Source: JAXMEQ01 sp046348225 (lineage in GTDB: Bacteria; Pseudomonadota; Gammaproteobacteria; Burkholderiales; Burkholderiaceae_C). Taken from it: a DNA stretch of 64,000 nucleotides. The notes below the pieces were generated by a model. That model had not been told where the DNA came from. It did no database searches and worked only from the letters and a program-made list of their open reading frames with translations. Position 1 is the stretch's first letter. Every line of letters starts with the position of its first letter. Both the position numbers and the translations under genes were made by a program. The stretch is taken from contig JAXMEQ010000007.1 in assembly GCA_046348225.1 (NCBI GenBank), positions 1 to 64,000 of the forward strand. The letters are read 5' to 3'. Positions 41,901 through 48,270 of this stretch are shown here, one piece after another.

Positions 41901-42265
41901 GTCAATAGTCTTTCGAGGCCTGCAACCCGCAACGTCCAGGTTGAATCGGTGAAGTTGGGCTGTGACTTCAGAAACTCGGCCGACTCAATCAGCCCGTGTC
42001 GCTTTAGCAGGCGCGATAGTTTGGTGAGTCGCCAGGCTCGGCGCCAAAGCCGGCGACGCAAGAGACGTGCTGTGCGTCTTTGCAAGTTCAAGGACTCGCC
42101 CTTGTCGGGTGTCTCAGCCTTGTCGAAGGCGCGGACGCCAAGGTCAATGATTCTGTTGTCCGAGATGACCGCCCAGCCAACGGAAGCAATGCCGATATCC
42201 AAGCCGAAAGTGAACGGTCCTTCACTGGCGACAGGGCTTTTCCCGATCTGCGGGTTGTTTTCCAT
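38888..42265 (-). CDS. cas9: Cas9, type II-C RNA-guided nuclease
   Basis: 1125 residues from ATG at 42265 (MENNPQIGKSPVASEGPFTF). RuvC-I FGLDIGIASVGWAVI with catalytic Asp23; Arg-rich bridge helix RRTARLLRRRLWRRAWRLTK; RuvC-II SVHIEMARDLSR with Glu550; HNH domain YVQVDHALPYSRSYDD with His632 and later NKVLVLTRENQNKGN; RuvC-III DRHHALDAVVVAAC with Asp775. All nuclease residues are present. Size is close to N. meningitidis Cas9 (1082), well below type II-A. The frame stays open upstream to 42421, but that extension would run antisense through the tracrRNA gene, so the short start is chosen. Base composition looks lower in GC than flanking genes, suggesting acquisition by transfer. Confidence 0.97.
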   Translation of the reverse strand: MENNPQIGKSPVASEGPFTFGLDIGIASVGWAVISDNRIIDLGVRAFDKAETPDKGESLNLQRRTARLLRRRLWRRAWRLTKLSRLLKRHGLIESAEFLKSQPNFTDSTWTLRVAGLERLLTSVEWARVIYHLCKHRGFHWISRAEERKAEEDAKGEGGRVKAGLAHTKKLMEEKKYRTAAEMVLAEFPEAQRNKRGDYDKALSRVLLDEELQTLFVAQRALGNPNATIELEHALRGSDDKRGGLFWSQKPALSGKDLLKMLGHCTFEKGEHRAPKASFTAERHVWLTRLNNLRVIVDGVSRPLNDKERNFALLLPYQSGEKFTYKTLRSALVKANQLPESFRFGGLAYPSSKQREEEKAKDPEDQPLVKLTAWHEVRRTLTRADLKSEWNQISIAALEGKPLLLDAIAWVLSVYKDDDEVRAELSKLALPGGQRTIDALLGIRFDKFHSLSLKALRQIVPLMELGYRYDEAVAMIPEYGHHSQRFVAATGGHKFLPPLYEGRDAAGRMKFRQDVDVPRNPVVLRALNQARKVVNALIQEYGSPSSVHIEMARDLSRPMDERRDIKKLQDEYRDRNEKAREQFAGDFGRRPSGVEFEKWLLYREQHGKCAYSLEALDLNRVVHDASYVQVDHALPYSRSYDDSKSNKVLVLTRENQNKGNRTPYEYLDGASDSERWRSFVAWVEGNKAYRQAKRSRLLRKNFGVEESSSFKDRNLNDTRYICKFFKNYVEQFLQLSDGSDNKRCVVLNGQLTGFLRARWGLIKVRDESDRHHALDAVVVAACSHAMVKRLADYARKKELEHMREGFADPETGEIINATAHQRLAEHFPDPWQQFRTEVMLRLKTDDIGVLREELTKLGSYTSLAIENVRTLFVSRAPQRRNGGAVHKETIYAQPRRLAIQGGVTQKVPLSSLNLKDLDRLVDKHRNERLYAAIRARLEAHGGKGDKAFPADNPLRKPDKEGNPTGPVVRTVTLEIDKLSGIPIRGGIAKNDSMLRVDFFAKAGKFHLVPVYVHHKAVGLPNKAINAYKDEDEWTDVRDDEFLFSVYPCDLLEITLKSETYLGYYAGCDRSTGAVSLWAHDRSQAVGKDGLIRGIGAKTAKSIKKLHVDALGRRHAAPKESRRGLA

Positions 42266-42283
42266 TTCTGAGTCCTCTAGAAT
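42255..42283 (+). promoter_or_regulatory. Predicted tracrRNA promoter
   Basis: TTGTTT (42255-42260), 17-bp spacer, TAGAAT (42278-42283). Start would be near 42290, at the first base of the anti-repeat. The -35 box lies within codons 2-4 of cas9 on the other strand. Confidence 0.6.
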
Positions 42284-42289
42284 TCGCCC

Positions 42290-42388
42290 CGTTGTAGTTA
42301 TCCGGGGTGAGAGCCGTTGCTGCAATAAGAATCTCGCGAGAGATTCGTATCCAGAAGCCCGCCGGGGAAACCCGGCGGGTTTTCTCTT
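42290..42388 (+). ncRNA. tracrRNA of the type II-C system
   Basis: The anti-repeat TGTAGTTATCCGGGGTGAGA (from 42293) pairs with the 3' part of the CRISPR repeat over about 21 bp with one G-U wobble. It continues GCCGTTGCTGCAATAAG, almost the same as the N. meningitidis tracrRNA core (ACCGTTGCTACAATAAG), which pairs with the 5' part of the repeat. A small stem-loop GAATCTC-GCGA-GAGATTC (42329-42346) follows, then the terminator stem CCCGCCGGG-GAAA-CCCGGCGGG (42358-42379) and TTTTCTCTTT. Length is about 95-100 nt. It is divergent from cas9. Confidence 0.9.
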
Positions 42389-42392
42389 TGGC

Positions 42393-42421
42393 CTTCTAGT
42401 TATTGGCGGGACTTGTGTCAA
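42393..42421 (-). promoter_or_regulatory. Candidate cas operon promoter upstream of the tracrRNA gene
   Basis: On the minus strand TTGACA (42416-42421), 17-bp spacer, TAGAAG (42393-42398). Start near 42386, giving a 5' leader of about 120 nt before the cas9 ATG that is antisense to the complete tracrRNA. Confidence 0.5.
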
Positions 42422-42521
42422 TCCGGATCGGGCCGGGCGTTAAAAAGTCACAACAATCCTGGCTGCGCAATGGAATGCCGTGACGGCGTGAGTTGGATTG
42501 CTTGGCGAGCCCGTGGGGTAC

Positions 42522-43529
42522 CTACACCACCAGCGCCGGTTCCGCCATCGCCTCGATCTGCTCTTCCAGCATCTGCACCTGGCCCTGCCAGTAGTCGCTG
42601 CTGCCGAACCACGGGAATGCCGCCGGGAAGGCCGGGTCGTCCCAGCGGCGGGCCAGCCACGCGCTGTAGTGGATCAGCCGCAGCGTGCGCAGCGGCTCGA
42701 TGAGTACCAGCTCGGCACGGTTGAATTCGCGAAACTGCTCGTAGCCGTCCACCAGCGCGCCCAGCTGGCGCTGGCGCTGGGCGCGGTCGCCGTCCAGCAG
42801 CATCCACAGGTCCTGCACCGCGGGGCCCATGCGGGCATCGTCCAGGTCCACGAAGTGCGGGCCCTGGCCGGGCGTCCACGGGATGTTGCCGGGGTGGCAG
42901 TCCCCATGCAGGCGGATGGGATCAAATTGGCCTCCAGCCCTCATGGAATCTGCGTGAGGCGCTATCAAATTTATAGCGGTTTCACAGGCGACCGTCCAGG
43001 CGCCCTGCACGTCCAGCGGCACCCTCTGGTGTGTCAGCAGCCAGTCGCGCGGCTCGGTGGCAAAGGTCTGCAGGTCCAGCGCGCCGCGGTGGGCAAAGGG
43101 CCGCGCCGCGCCCACGGTGTGGATGCGGGCCAGAAAGCGGCCAATCCATTCCAGCACCTCGTCGTCGTCCAGCTCGGGGCGGCGCCCGCCGTGGCGCGGG
43201 CTCACGCTGAAGCCGAAGCCGGCATGCTGGTGCAGGGTCTTGCCGCCGATCACCAGCGGGCCCACCGCCGGCACTTCGGCGGCCATCAGCTCGGCGGCGA
43301 AGGCGTGCTCTTCCAGGATTTGTGCCTCGCTCCAGCGCTGCGGACGGTAGAACTTGGCCACCACGGCGCCATGGCCCTGGCAGGGGTCTTCCAGGTGCGC
43401 CAGGTACACGCGGTTTTCGTAAGAACTCAAGGCCATCAGGCGGCCGTCGCCCTGCAGGCCCACGCTGGCCAGTGCGTCCATCACCACATCCGGGGTGAGC
43501 GTTTCGTAGGGGTGGCGCGTGAGGGTCAT
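42522..43529 (-). CDS. srkA: SrkA/YihE-like stress response kinase with a repeat-derived insertion
   Basis: 335 residues from MTLTRHPYETLTPDVVMDAL (43529). Aminoglycoside-phosphotransferase-like kinase fold: ALSSYENRVYLAHLEDP, VVAKFYRPQRWSEAQILEEHAFAAEL, catalytic loop IRLHGDCHPGNIPW and metal-binding FVDLDDARMGPAVQDLWMLL. In E. coli SrkA is a Ser/Thr kinase that counters stress-induced death. Directly before the catalytic loop, residues about 184-203 (AINLIAPHADSMRAGGQFDP) come from repeat copy G inserted in frame; it may form an added loop next to the active site. It starts 11 nt after the kinase-USP gene stop. Confidence 0.85.
   Translation of the reverse strand: MTLTRHPYETLTPDVVMDALASVGLQGDGRLMALSSYENRVYLAHLEDPCQGHGAVVAKFYRPQRWSEAQILEEHAFAAELMAAEVPAVGPLVIGGKTLHQHAGFGFSVSPRHGGRRPELDDDEVLEWIGRFLARIHTVGAARPFAHRGALDLQTFATEPRDWLLTHQRVPLDVQGAWTVACETAINLIAPHADSMRAGGQFDPIRLHGDCHPGNIPWTPGQGPHFVDLDDARMGPAVQDLWMLLDGDRAQRQRQLGALVDGYEQFREFNRAELVLIEPLRTLRLIHYSAWLARRWDDPAFPAAFPWFGSSDYWQGQVQMLEEQIEAMAEPALVV
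42921..42978 (-). repeat. Dispersed palindromic repeat, copy G (inside srkA)
   Basis: ATCAAATTGGCCTCCAGCCC, then TCATGGAATCTGCGTGAGGC and GCTATCAAATTTATAGCG. Read by srkA as A-I-N-L-I-A-P-H-A-D-S-M-R-A-G, nearly the same peptide as copy A gives in the acyl-CoA dehydrogenase. Confidence 0.75.
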
Positions 43530-43540
43530 GCGCCTGATTG

Positions 43541-44965
43541 TCAGGCTTCGGCCAGCTCGGCGAAGGGAAGGGCCTGTTTGACCAGCAGCACACTGCAGGG
43601 GGCGTCCATCACCACCCGCATGGGCACGGTGGCCACCAGCCGCTGCATCTGCAGACCATGGGTGGCCGCGCCCAGCACCAGCAGGCTGACATGGTTGCCG
43701 CGCGCATAGGCCACCAGCGCGGCGGCAACGTCGCCCGATTCGATGATGTGATACGACACCTGATGGTCTTCCAGATGGACGCCCTGTGCCCACTGCCGCA
43801 GCCGCTCCAGGTGGTGGCGGTGGGCTTCGGTTTCGTCCTGCGCGGCGTCGCGGGGCGCCAGCACGCTCACACAGGCCAGCCGGGCGCCAGGGCGGATGCC
43901 GAGCGAGCGGTTGACGGCCTGGCGCAGCGAGTACAGCGTGGCGTCGCTGGCGTCCTTGTAGGGCACAGCCACCATCACGATCGGCACTTCGCCAATCTGC
44001 TGCGCGGGCAGCGGGCTGGGTGCGTACTGCATGCCGGCCGCCTTGAACCAGCGCCGCAGGTGGGTGCGCCAGGGCGTGCCGCGTCGCCGTGCGCCGCGCT
44101 CACCCACCTGCACCTGGTCGGGGTGCCCGAGCTCAAACGCCAGATGGGCAGCCGACGGGTAGCGTTGTGCGGCTTCAGCCTCCAGGCAGCGCAGGATCAC
44201 TTCCTGCAGCCAGGGCGGCACGGCGGGGTTGCGCACGCATGGCGGCACCGGGTCCATCCACAGGCGCTGGCGCAGGCCACCGGTGGTGGCAGGCTCGCCA
44301 AAGGGCAGCTCGCCGGTGGCAAGCTCGTACAGCATGACGCCAATCGCGAAGATGTCGCTGCGCGGGTCCCCGCGAACACCGACCACCTGCTCCGGCGCCA
44401 TCCAGGCGGGCGAGCCGATGGCCGGGCGCAATTCCTCGGCCAGCAGGTCGGGGTAATGGGCGTGCCAGCTCAGGCCAAAGTCCAGCAGCACGGCGCTGCC
44501 GTCCGGGCGCAGCAGGACGTTGGCGGGCTTCAGGTCCAGGTGCACCGCGTTTTGCTGGTGCAGGCTGTGCGCGGCCTGCGCCATGGCCTGGCCCAGCCGG
44601 GCAATGGTGGCGGCATCGGGGCGCTGGCCGGTTTGCACGGCGTCGTCCAGCCAGTGTTGCAGGGTTCGGCCCTGGATGTACTCCATCACGAGGTAGGGCA
44701 GGCGGCCCAGGTCGCCCGCCGCCACAAAGCGTGGCACATGTTCGCCCCCCAGCACCTGCATGAGCTGGTGCTCGACTTCAAAGCCCACGATGTTCTCGGC
44801 GCCGTCGTCGCTGGCCATGCGCGGCACCTTCATGGCCATGGCAAAGCCGGGGTCAGGCCTGCCGTCGGCGTAGTGCACGCGGTAAATGTGGGCCATGCCG
44901 CCGGCGTGAATGATCTCGCCGATGACAAAACCGTCCAGGACGGTGCCGGATTCCAGCAGTTTCAT
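43541..44965 (-). CDS. Ser/Thr protein kinase fused to a universal stress protein domain
   Basis: 474 residues from MKLLESGTVLDGFVIGEIIHAGGMAHIYRVH (44965). N-terminal Hanks-type kinase: Gly-rich loop IHAGGMAHIY, Lys in AMKVPR, catalytic loop AVHLDLKPANVLL (HLD rather than the usual HRD, as in some bacterial kinases), DFG in VLLDFGLSWHA, and APE-like SPAWMAPEQ. From about residue 310 a universal stress protein domain follows (IVMVAVPYKDASDATLYSLRQAVNRSL... SLLVLGAATHGLQMQRLVATVPMRVV), with a G-x-H-G variant of the ATP-binding signature. Such kinase-USP fusions probably sense nucleotide or stress state. ATGA overlap with the phosphoesterase upstream. Confidence 0.9.
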   Translation of the reverse strand: MKLLESGTVLDGFVIGEIIHAGGMAHIYRVHYADGRPDPGFAMAMKVPRMASDDGAENIVGFEVEHQLMQVLGGEHVPRFVAAGDLGRLPYLVMEYIQGRTLQHWLDDAVQTGQRPDAATIARLGQAMAQAAHSLHQQNAVHLDLKPANVLLRPDGSAVLLDFGLSWHAHYPDLLAEELRPAIGSPAWMAPEQVVGVRGDPRSDIFAIGVMLYELATGELPFGEPATTGGLRQRLWMDPVPPCVRNPAVPPWLQEVILRCLEAEAAQRYPSAAHLAFELGHPDQVQVGERGARRRGTPWRTHLRRWFKAAGMQYAPSPLPAQQIGEVPIVMVAVPYKDASDATLYSLRQAVNRSLGIRPGARLACVSVLAPRDAAQDETEAHRHHLERLRQWAQGVHLEDHQVSYHIIESGDVAAALVAYARGNHVSLLVLGAATHGLQMQRLVATVPMRVVMDAPCSVLLVKQALPFAELAEA

Positions 44966-45708
44966 CGCCCCTCCTCGAGTCGGCTCGCAAAGTACTCCGG
45001 CTGGCCCGCGCGGCGCACCGCCGCTGCGGCGGCGCGGTGGTCGTAGCCTACGCGGTGGAAGGTCAGCCGGCATTGCGCCGCGTCAAACAACGCATACATG
45101 GCCCGCGTATCGCCGTCGCGTGGCTGCCCCACCGAGCCGACCGTGGCCAGCCACTGGCGGTGCAGGGGCACCGGCACCGCAACGCCGGGTGTGGGCACAA
45201 ATTCCATCAGTCCGCGTCCGCTGCCGCGGTAATACAGGCGCTGGTGGTGAACATGCCCGCCCAGCACATGGCGCACGCCTTCGCCGGCGCCGTCCAGGCT
45301 GCGCGCGGCGCGTTGTGCGTTGTCCACGTAGTGCCAGTCGGCGGGCGCGTCGGCACTGGCATGCACCAGCAGGGCGCTGCCCAGCGCTGCCGTGAGTGGC
45401 AGGCCGGCCAGGAAGCGCCGCTGGCCGGCGTCGAGCTGGGCATGGGTCCAGGCGGCCGTCTGGTCACCTGTGGTGCTTGCCTGTGCCGGCGGTGTCACCG
45501 CCAGGTCGTCGTGGTTTCCGCGCAGCACGGTGGCGCCGGCTGCGGCCAGCTCGATGGCCGTGTCCACCACGGCGGCCGGTTCGGCGCCATAGCCCACCAG
45601 GTCGCCCAGCAAGGCGTACCGTGTGGCACCTTCGGCGTGGGCATGGTCCAGGCAGGCCTGCAGCGCGCGCAGGTTGGCGTGGATGTCCGACAGCAGGGCC
45701 AGCTTCAT
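44962..45708 (-). CDS. Calcineurin-like metallophosphoesterase
   Basis: 248 residues from MKLALLSDIHANLRALQACL (45708); an ATG 12 nt upstream is possible. Metal-ligand motifs of the YfcE/diadenosine-polyphosphatase-like class: SDIHAN, LLGDLVGYGAEP, TVLRGNHDDLAV, LLVHASADAP and HVLGGHVHHQRLYY. Its stop overlaps the kinase-USP start, so the pair is translationally coupled. It might oppose the kinases or hydrolyse a stress nucleotide; both are hypotheses from context. Confidence 0.88.
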   Translation of the reverse strand: MKLALLSDIHANLRALQACLDHAHAEGATRYALLGDLVGYGAEPAAVVDTAIELAAAGATVLRGNHDDLAVTPPAQASTTGDQTAAWTHAQLDAGQRRFLAGLPLTAALGSALLVHASADAPADWHYVDNAQRAARSLDGAGEGVRHVLGGHVHHQRLYYRGSGRGLMEFVPTPGVAVPVPLHRQWLATVGSVGQPRDGDTRAMYALFDAAQCRLTFHRVGYDHRAAAAAVRRAGQPEYFASRLEEGR

Positions 45709-45753
45709 GCCGGGCATCATGGGCCGCGAAGCTGATGCCAGGCTTGCGCTGGA

Positions 45754-46842
45754 TCAGTTCAGCGTCATGACGTGCCCGAGGGCCGGATCGCCACGACCGG
45801 CCAGCACTTCTGCGTACGCGGCCTGCACGGCCTGCGGGCCCTGGTGCCGCGCCACCGTGAGCCAGGGCGCCGCGGGGTTGCTGGCCTTGGCGGCAAAGGC
45901 CTGCCAGGCCTGCACCAGACGCTGGCCGAGGCCCGCCGCACCCCAGTCGGCATTGCGCTTCTTGATCTGCGCTGGCGCAAAGAACAGGGTGGCGCGCGGG
46001 CCGGGCAGGTCTTTGGCGCTGCCAAGCTGTTCCACATGCGTGCCACCGATCGAGCAGCTGTAGCGCAGGCCGGCAAAGCGGGTGTGGATCTGGCGGCGCA
46101 GATCGGCGTTGCCGGCAAAGTCCACGTAGGCGCAGGCCGCATCGGCGCTCATCTGGTCCAGCTGGTCGTAGGTCAGCACCCGCGTGTAGCAGCCCAGGCG
46201 TTCGCAAAACGCCGTGTTGCCGGGCGACGTCAGCCCCACCACCTCAATGCCCGGGCGTTGCGCCAGCTGGAAGGCCGTGCCATAGGCGGTCTTGCTGGAC
46301 GCGCTGGACAGCAGCATGACGCTGGCGCCAAAAAAGTCGTTGTCGGCGAAAAAATCATCGATCAGCCACGAGGTGATGAACAGCGGCCGCAGCAGGGCCT
46401 GGACGGCTTCCGTGTCGGGCGTGTAGAACGGATCGCGGTTGCAGCGCAGCACCTGGTTGTACACCGCGTGCAGGTTCGCGCGGTGCGCCGCACCATCGCT
46501 GAAGCCGGCTTCCGTGAGCCGAGTGGGCTGCAGCACTGCGCTGCTGGCCATGGGCCAGTAGCCGTACAGCCGCTCGCCTGCGGCCACACCCGGGTGCAGG
46601 CTCTGGACCACGGTGGCAAAGCCCCACACCGGCACGATGCCCCAGCCGTCTTCGCCAGTCGGCCAGAACTGCCAGTAATTCATGGCATCGCCAAAGGCCG
46701 CGTAGGTGATGTTGTTGGACGTGAGCGCGAACGATTCGACGCGGACGCGCACCTGGCCGTCGGCCAGCGGCGCATCGTCGCTGGTGCGCAGGCGGGTTTC
46801 GGTGATTTTGTCCTTTCGGACCAGCAGGGTGGTGGTGCTCAT
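45754..46842 (-). CDS. DUF2855 family protein
   Basis: 362 residues from MSTTTLLVRKDKITETRLRT (46842). The layout is like a quinone oxidoreductase/MDR enzyme (GQVRVRVESFALTSNNITYAAFGDAM..., VMLLSSASSKTAYGTAF as the nucleotide-site region, AYVDFAGNADLRRQI), typical of DUF2855. No classic GxGxxG NADPH motif is seen. Reaction unknown. It is 45 nt upstream of the phosphoesterase on the same strand and may head the stress operon; its promoter region holds a 25-bp inverted repeat shared with the divergent MORN-like gene. Confidence 0.8.
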   Translation of the reverse strand: MSTTTLLVRKDKITETRLRTSDDAPLADGQVRVRVESFALTSNNITYAAFGDAMNYWQFWPTGEDGWGIVPVWGFATVVQSLHPGVAAGERLYGYWPMASSAVLQPTRLTEAGFSDGAAHRANLHAVYNQVLRCNRDPFYTPDTEAVQALLRPLFITSWLIDDFFADNDFFGASVMLLSSASSKTAYGTAFQLAQRPGIEVVGLTSPGNTAFCERLGCYTRVLTYDQLDQMSADAACAYVDFAGNADLRRQIHTRFAGLRYSCSIGGTHVEQLGSAKDLPGPRATLFFAPAQIKKRNADWGAAGLGQRLVQAWQAFAAKASNPAAPWLTVARHQGPQAVQAAYAEVLAGRGDPALGHVMTLN

Positions 46843-46889
46843 GGCCCGAACCATACGGCAGTGGCCGGCTCGGCCGCCGTCACACAAGC

Positions 46890-46914
46890 GACTGTGGAGC
46901 GCGCCTCCACAGTC
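46890..46914. promoter_or_regulatory. Perfect inverted repeat in a divergent promoter region
   Basis: GACTGTGGAG (46890-46899), CGCGC, CTCCACAGTC (46905-46914). It lies between the DUF2855 gene (start 46842) and the MORN-like gene (start 46977). Size and symmetry fit a dimeric repressor operator; no regulator gene is adjacent. Confidence 0.55.
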
Positions 46915-46976
46915 TGCTCAAACTTGTCGTGAAATCAGCCGCCAGAGTGGGGGCAGTCCATCACCGGAGAGCCCTC

Positions 46977-47366
46977 ATGACCTACGCCAAACCACTTTCC
47001 TGGCAAGACAACCTGACCGGTCCGGTGACGCGGCGCAATGCGGCCGGACGCCTGATCGCCCGTGACTGGTACCGCCATGGCCTGCGCGACGGCGTATCCC
47101 TGCGCTGGGACGACGCCGGGCGCCTGGTGATGCTGTGCGAATACGTGGCCGGAAAGCGGCACGGCCGCCGTCTGGCCTGGTGGCCCAACGGACAGCCGCG
47201 CTTTGAGTGCCACTATCGCCATGGTCAGCCCTGGGGCGAGGCGCGGCACTGGTTCGAGGACGGCACGCTGCAGTTTGTCAGCTGCGTGCCCCTGGTGCCG
47301 GATCAGACGAGGGTGATGGTCACGTCGATGTTGCCGCGCGTGGCGTTGGAGTACGGGCACACCTGA
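46977..47366 (+). CDS. MORN-like repeat protein (YwqK type)
   Basis: 129 residues from MTYAKPLSWQDNLTGPV (46977). Three to four repeats of the form W-x-x-x-G-(x7)-Y-x-x-G-x-x-x-G are visible: RNAAGRLIARDWYRHGLRDG, WDDAGRLVMLCEYVAGKRHG, WPNGQPRFECHYRHGQPWG, FEDGTLQFVS. Such antiparallel strands make an open beta-sheet used for protein or lipid contacts. The last 64 bases run antisense through the 3' end of ohr, and the tail after residue 105 departs from the repeat pattern, so the original stop may have been lost. Confidence 0.6.
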   Translation: MTYAKPLSWQDNLTGPVTRRNAAGRLIARDWYRHGLRDGVSLRWDDAGRLVMLCEYVAGKRHGRRLAWWPNGQPRFECHYRHGQPWGEARHWFEDGTLQFVSCVPLVPDQTRVMVTSMLPRVALEYGHT

Positions 47367-47719
47367 TGCGCAGCGTCCACCAGCGCCTGGGCTGCGGCGC
47401 GATCCATGCCCGGCAGGTTCACGTTCAGGCGGGCGGCGATGCCGTAGGCGTTGGGAATGGGGCCGAGGTCGACTTCGGCGTCAATCGACAGGTCCGCCGG
47501 CAGGCTGACCTTCATCTTGCCCGCGACGGCTTTCATCGCGCCAATGAAGCAGGCCGAATAGCCGGCGGCGAACAGCTGCTCGGGGTTGGTGCCGGTGCCC
47601 GAGGTGCCGGGCGACGACAGCGTCACATCGAGGCGACCGTCGCTGGTCCTGGAGGCGCCGTCGCGGCCGCCGGTGGTGTGGGCCTTGGCGGTGTAGAGAA
47701 CTTTTTCGAGTTTGGTCAT
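47303..47719 (-). CDS. ohr: Ohr, organic hydroperoxide resistance protein
   Basis: 138 residues, full length for OsmC/Ohr peroxidases. Catalytic Cys pair in AAGYSACFIGAMKAVA and HQVCPYSNATRGNIDVTITLV, with the Arg-bearing loop SSPGTSGTGTNPEQLFAAGYS. It reduces organic peroxides using lipoylated proteins. Transcribed after ohrR with a 24-nt gap. The 3' end is overlapped by the convergent MORN-like gene. Confidence 0.96.
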   Translation of the reverse strand: MTKLEKVLYTAKAHTTGGRDGASRTSDGRLDVTLSSPGTSGTGTNPEQLFAAGYSACFIGAMKAVAGKMKVSLPADLSIDAEVDLGPIPNAYGIAARLNVNLPGMDRAAAQALVDAAHQVCPYSNATRGNIDVTITLV

Positions 47720-47743
47720 GGTGGTTCCTTGAAGTTGAAGCGA

Positions 47744-48193
47744 TCAGGCCGTCAGGCGCTGACGCAGGGCTTGCACCTGCTGGGTGAGTGAAATCAGTTC
47801 GGGGATGGAGCACTGCGTGGCACTGAGCACGCAGCCCGGAATTCTTGCGGCGCGGGCCTTGAGCTTGCGGCCCGCAGCGGTGAGGGTGACATGAACCCGC
47901 CGCTCGTCCTGCACGTCACGGATGCGGGCCACCAGGCCAGCGGCTTCCAGCCGCTTGAGCAACGGCGTCAGCGTGCCGGAGTCCAGCGACAGGCGGTCGC
48001 CCAGCTCGGACACCATCACCCCGTCCTGCTCCCAAAGCACCAGCATGGCCAGGTACTGCGGGTAGGTCAGGCCGAGCTCGTCGAGCAATGGCTTGTAGAG
48101 CCTGGTCATGGCCAGCGACGCCGAATACAGGGCAAAGCACAGCTGGTTGTCCAGCAGCAGGGCCTCATCCGGGGTGAACTTTTGCGTTGCCAT
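47744..48193 (-). CDS. ohrR: OhrR, MarR-family peroxide-sensing repressor
   Basis: 149 residues. The reactive Cys is in LLLDNQLCFALYSASLAM near residue 19; recognition helix/wing GDRLSLDSGTLTPLLKRLEAAGLVARIRDVQDERRVHV. C-terminal cysteines (IPGCVLSATQCS) suggest the two-Cys mechanism, where oxidation gives an intersubunit disulfide and releases DNA. Directly upstream of ohr, with an AT-rich palindrome (48215-48232) in the promoter as operator. Confidence 0.94.
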   Translation of the reverse strand: MATQKFTPDEALLLDNQLCFALYSASLAMTRLYKPLLDELGLTYPQYLAMLVLWEQDGVMVSELGDRLSLDSGTLTPLLKRLEAAGLVARIRDVQDERRVHVTLTAAGRKLKARAARIPGCVLSATQCSIPELISLTQQVQALRQRLTA

Positions 48194-48214
48194 GACTGAA
48201 TTATAGCGTCAAAT

Positions 48215-48232
48215 TAAATTGTGTGCAATTTA
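48215..48232. promoter_or_regulatory. OhrR operator candidate
   Basis: TAAATTGTGTGCAATTTA is a 7-bp inverted repeat with a 4-bp centre, 22 bp before the ohrR start, inside an AT-rich island. It matches the AATTG-type half sites of known OhrR boxes. Confidence 0.65.
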
Positions 48233-48270
48233 TATGGTGATGCCAACGCAGCGACTGGCTTCGGGCGGGT

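Noticed and set aside
42266..42421. N-terminal extension of cas9 by 52 codons
   Set aside because: The extension overlaps the tracrRNA and its terminator on the other strand and lacks Cas9-like sequence; the ATG at 42265 gives a normal N-terminus.
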